From Diprion similis (lineage: Eukaryota > Arthropoda > Insecta > Hymenoptera > Diprionidae), in assembly GCF_021155765.1 (NCBI RefSeq), contig NC_060114.1, positions 21,744,501-21,808,500 of the forward strand: DNA of 64,000 bases, read 5' to 3'. A model generated the notes under the pieces. The model was not told the origin of the DNA. It made no database searches and worked only from the letters and a program-made list of their open reading frames with translations. The first letter of the stretch is position 1, and every line of letters starts with the position of its first letter. Position numbers and translations under genes: made by a program. Shown in pieces: positions 60,501 through 64,000 of this stretch.

Positions 60501-63500
60501 CCAAGCTCATAGTGGCACAGGTGTAGAGAGAAAGGAGACATTTTTTCAGTCTGAATGGGGTGAACTGATAATATATATTTAAACAGTACGTGATAACTTT
60601 ATTTGGTCGATTAGAATTCGTGCCACAAAACTTTAATAAAAAATTAAAATATCTCCGTCAATTGGAAAATATAAATTCTAAATACGAAGAAGAAAAAAGC
60701 GGGTAAACGAAACAGGAGAAGAAGAAAAGAAATCTGTTGATCTGTTTAAAATGAGTGGTGAATATTTATAAAATGTTGCCGATTTTCAAGTTCCATTGCC
60801 GAATTACTTGATTCACAAATATTAATCAAATGCTCAATCAGAGGAAAAACGTCAAGTTCATTGAGGTGAGGAAGAAATGTCACAGCTGACCTCCAGTGAT
60901 CTTCGTAAGTAGAAGATTTCGTTTGTAACGTAGTACAGAAAGCGACAACGTACACGTTACAGGTGATCTGTTTGACGGTATTATTCATTTTCTCTTGGGC
61001 TACCACTTGAGATGGTCCGCGGACCAAGCACAGATCTTATCTTTACCACCGGGTGGCTTATGGAGCTCGAGGCAAAACGAACTCTTGTCCCGTGAAGTAT
61101 TTTCAACAGGTCTGGATCGAATATATATTCGGAAGAATATATTAAAAAATGAATAAATTCGTTAGTTACGTTGCTACTGAAGGGTGTCCCAAAATTCGCG
61201 CAAGAAGTAATTTTGATATAAAATAAAGGTTTATAATTCACAAATTGTGAATATTTTATTTATTGTTTATTGATTTAGTAATTTTTTTTGAATATTTGTA
61301 TGTCGCACATTACAGAAAGGTACAAAAACAGTACAATCACCAATTCATACGTCTGGAAATGATCGTAATACCAGCAATAGTTCTTTTGGCAGTTAATATT
61401 TTGTATTCCGTGTAGTGTGCAGTTTTTTATTGCAATTTCATTGGCTGGTAAAAAGTAGTTAGCCGATAATATATTATGAGTATATGGGATACAGGCATCA
61501 TTGGTAGTTAGATTCAGGTCTGTAAGCTTACTTGCATACGTAATACAATTAAAGCGGAAAGTTATCCATCGCAAGCGATTCAGACAGCTTTAAGTAATCA
61601 TCCGCAGCGGTATTAGGTCTTGGCACATCAATGCAAAGTCGTCGTTGAGGTGCACTCTGGGAGGTTAATGGCTAACTGTTGACCATGAATCTGGTTGCAA
61701 TGTCAATCAGATAAGTCTATTACGGATTGTACTCTTGGTTCAAATCATCTCCACTGGCATTTAACTGTCATGTCGGTCTGCCAGCTGGAAGCAGTTCCTC
61801 TGCGTCCTTCTCAACGACTAGTAGACCTAGTTAAGACATTGACTTGACCTGCACACGTGTGTCGTTAGTTATGAACGAAGACAGGAAGACCAGAGATGAA
61901 AATAAATTCAACTAGATCTGATGATGACGAATGATATCCAACTTTTGAAGGCTCTTACTTGGGCTTAGGAAATCCAGCTTTTCTACTGGTTATCAGTATT
62001 TGTTTGTATATTCAAAAGAACAACGTAACGCGATATGAACCCACGTAAATACGGTTCGTGACAATTGGTACGACCATGAGATCACGAATGATTTGCATAC
62101 CTATAAGTAGAATTCGTCGTTGTTACATGTTCGCTCCTAAGCCCATCTTCGCAAACTTGATTTTCCTCCAAGGTCAGAAATCCTTATGCATCGGTTCATC
62201 AATACTGCTTTCGCGATTTACGAAACGAAAACTACATTCCAGTTTGTTGGACCGAGGATCGATCACCCACGTACGACCTTAGACTCACTTACCAAAACCT
62301 TCATTTAGAACGATTTCATTCTTAAGAGCGATGGGTATAAGAGGTTCAAAAGTAACACTTCCGGTTACAAATTAACCGCTTAACAACTTCTGGCCTAAGC
62401 AGTACGAACTCGGCGTCTTTGGAGTTTCAGCTTGACGGAACGTACGTATGTACGTACATTGGTCGAAGCAATTCTCTACTTAACAAACTACGACTTCCTG
62501 ACAGAATTTTGACTGAACTTACTTCAACTTCACACGAATTACCTTTATTTCAAGACAGAAAAAAGTGTCAATCATTGGGAAGTCGTGACATAATCATGGC
62601 TGCTCATCCGACCGAAAGAAAGAATATTATTTAATTACCAACCTCTGAAAGAAACATCTCGAAATCAATGGAGTAGTCGACCTAGGATGAACCATACTTG
62701 GCATCATCGAGCTTTTGTCATCTCATCCATTCATATGTAGAAAGATCAGTGAACCGATGCATTCCACGTAAATTGGCTAGTCCTGAATTTGCATACAGTA
62801 AAAGCACTCATCTTGCATAAACTACACGTTCTTTGAGCATCAGACTAAATTGAGTAAACCGTTTTGTTCTTGCAATTGAGAGTCGCGTAGATAAATTGCC
62901 GAGTGGACTTAACGCGACAATTAGGAGTGTTCGTATTACGTGTCGTTTCGATCTTTTTATTACGCTACAAGAAACAAATCCGGCGATTCAACAATTGCCA
63001 TGAACGTTTATACTTCCGTCAATTGCGGCAACATTGCCTGTATCCGAGCAACTTCATCCATGTAGAACAAAAAACTCTTCACGTAAGTACTTTTCTTGAA
63101 AGGAGTCGCAAAATTATTCAAGTTTGCCTATAGTGCAAACTTTGCACAAATTAAATTTTGGACTGGTCCATTGAGTAACCTGTTTTTTGGTTAATGCTGC
63201 CCCAGTAGACAGCATCGAATGCAGAAACTAACAATTAAAGCACAATTGGCGTGGTGGATTAACCGACTGTCTCGCAAAAGGGAAACGTGCAGTAAGGAAA
63301 GCAGGAGGCAAATAAGTACAACACCTCGAATCCATTGGAATCAAATACCAAAAGATATTATTAAATCAGCAGCACGCCAAATTGTTATTCTAGATTTTTA
63401 CGAAGACATCGCGAGTAAATGAACATTTGAATTTGGAATTAGACGTTTATGCTTTTAGAAAACAATGCGATGGAGAAGAAAATGCGTAACAATGAAGGGA

Positions 63501-64000
63501 AGACCGAGCATATTGTTTTTTCTTGAAAATATTTATTGCAACATAGTATGCAACCGATTTTCTAGAATGACGTGGCATACAATGAAAATCGGGTGGTCGT
63601 CGTTCGTTCTCCACTATCTTCATATATAACTCGTATTGTGACGGATCAATAATGTCGCGGCTGCTCCATGGGTGTTTTCTCAGTCTGGGCTAGACTTGCT
63701 ACAGACGACTCGAACTAAGCATCGTCTTCAGTCGCGATGTAACCTCATGACGCGCTGGCCTGTTCCTGGCCTCCAGAAAATTCCATCCATGCTGGAAACT
63801 AAGGACGTCCACTATCACGACCTTATTCGGGAACCGAGCCAATCCGTGCCTTAACCAAAGACTTACAACTGAGTCTCTGGACGAGGAGAAGAATTGGAAC
63901 AGATTCTCGTAGTTCGGGGATCAGATCAGAACAAGGTATGGAGAGGGTGCAGTGCCCCTGTGCAACAGCCGTCGATATAATCGTAATGAGACATCAGGGG
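57515..64000. other. Intergenic region, no supported gene
   Basis: AT-rich DNA, including a TA-rich low-complexity stretch at about 58213-58241 and a T-run at 60463-60479. A transposon-end-like sequence lies at about 61181-61280. Small ORFs, for example at 60746-61027 (-) and 63219-63422 (+), have no recognised domain or splice partner. The region may belong to long introns or flanks of genes beyond the window. Confidence 0.55.
61181..61280. mobile_element. Possible transposon terminus
   Basis: AGGGTGTCCCAAAATTCGCG followed by CAAGAAGTAATTTTGATAT and AT-rich sequence resembles the ends of insect DNA transposons that begin GGGTGTCCCAAAA. This is from memory and not checked. No partner terminus or transposase was found nearby, so it would be a solo or truncated remnant. 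Confidence 0.3.

Noticed and set aside
60746-61241. Two adjacent minus-strand ORFs of 93 and 86 codons.
   Set aside because: There is no recognised domain and no splice sites that join them. The second overlaps a transposon-end-like sequence. They are possibly remnants, but not supportable as a gene.
63219-63422. Plus-strand ORF of 67 codons near the right edge.
   Set aside because: No family is recognised and no splice context is found. It could belong to a gene beyond the window, but cannot be supported here.
1-64000. CRISPR arrays, bacterial defence islands, integrated viruses or rRNA genes.
   Set aside because: I saw no direct-repeat/spacer arrays, prokaryotic-type operons, viral hallmark ORFs or rRNA sequence.

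Overview
This is a nuclear segment of an insect genome. The genes carry many short introns with GT..AG boundaries and AT-rich intergenic DNA. No bacterial operon, phage, CRISPR or plasmid feature is visible. The protein set (REXO1, CLN3/battenin, BAP55/ACTL6A, TRM7/FTSJ1, an FGD-type RhoGEF, alkaline phosphatase, an MSS51/MYND protein, SLC41) is typical of arthropods. Gene and repeat style make Hymenoptera a reasonable guess, but this is an impression and nothing here proves it.

Layout. 1-11.4 kb is gene-free and rich in degenerate foldback or interspersed repeats. 11.5-15.7 kb (-) is an RNA exonuclease 1 homologue, 5' incomplete. 15.7-21.7 kb is intergenic. 21.7-24.2 kb (+) is a complete seven-exon CLN3. 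It converges on a complete six-exon BAP55 at 24.8-27.0 kb (-). Three further minus-strand genes follow in the same orientation: a two-zinc-cluster protein of uncertain identity (28.4-30.9 kb), a TRM7-type tRNA 2'-O-methyltransferase (31.1-32.5 kb) and a DH-PH-FYVE-PH RhoGEF of the FGD family (34.0-38.1 kb). 38.1-44.5 kb is intergenic and ends in a TATA-containing candidate promoter. A seven-exon, probably GPI-anchored alkaline phosphatase (44.5-48.9 kb, +) converges tightly on a single-exon MSS51-like MYND gene (49.2-50.6 kb, -). After another gene-poor stretch comes a complete six-exon SLC41 magnesium carrier gene (55.2-57.5 kb, +). 57.5-64 kb shows no gene I can support.

The genes are unrelated housekeeping loci, not a functional cluster. 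Exon models were built by hand: each intron was placed so that GT..AG sites and reading phase agree, and the exon sums give family-typical lengths (CLN3 420 aa, BAP55 419 aa, TRM7 342 aa, ALP 544 aa, SLC41 516 aa). I found no convincing new multi-gene system. The observations most worth a second look are several palindromic (foldback) repeat families, a degenerate phosphoinositide-binding FYVE motif in the FGD protein, a splice-created upstream ORF ahead of SLC41, overlapping or abutting 3' ends in two convergent gene pairs, and an uncharacterised zinc-cluster protein.
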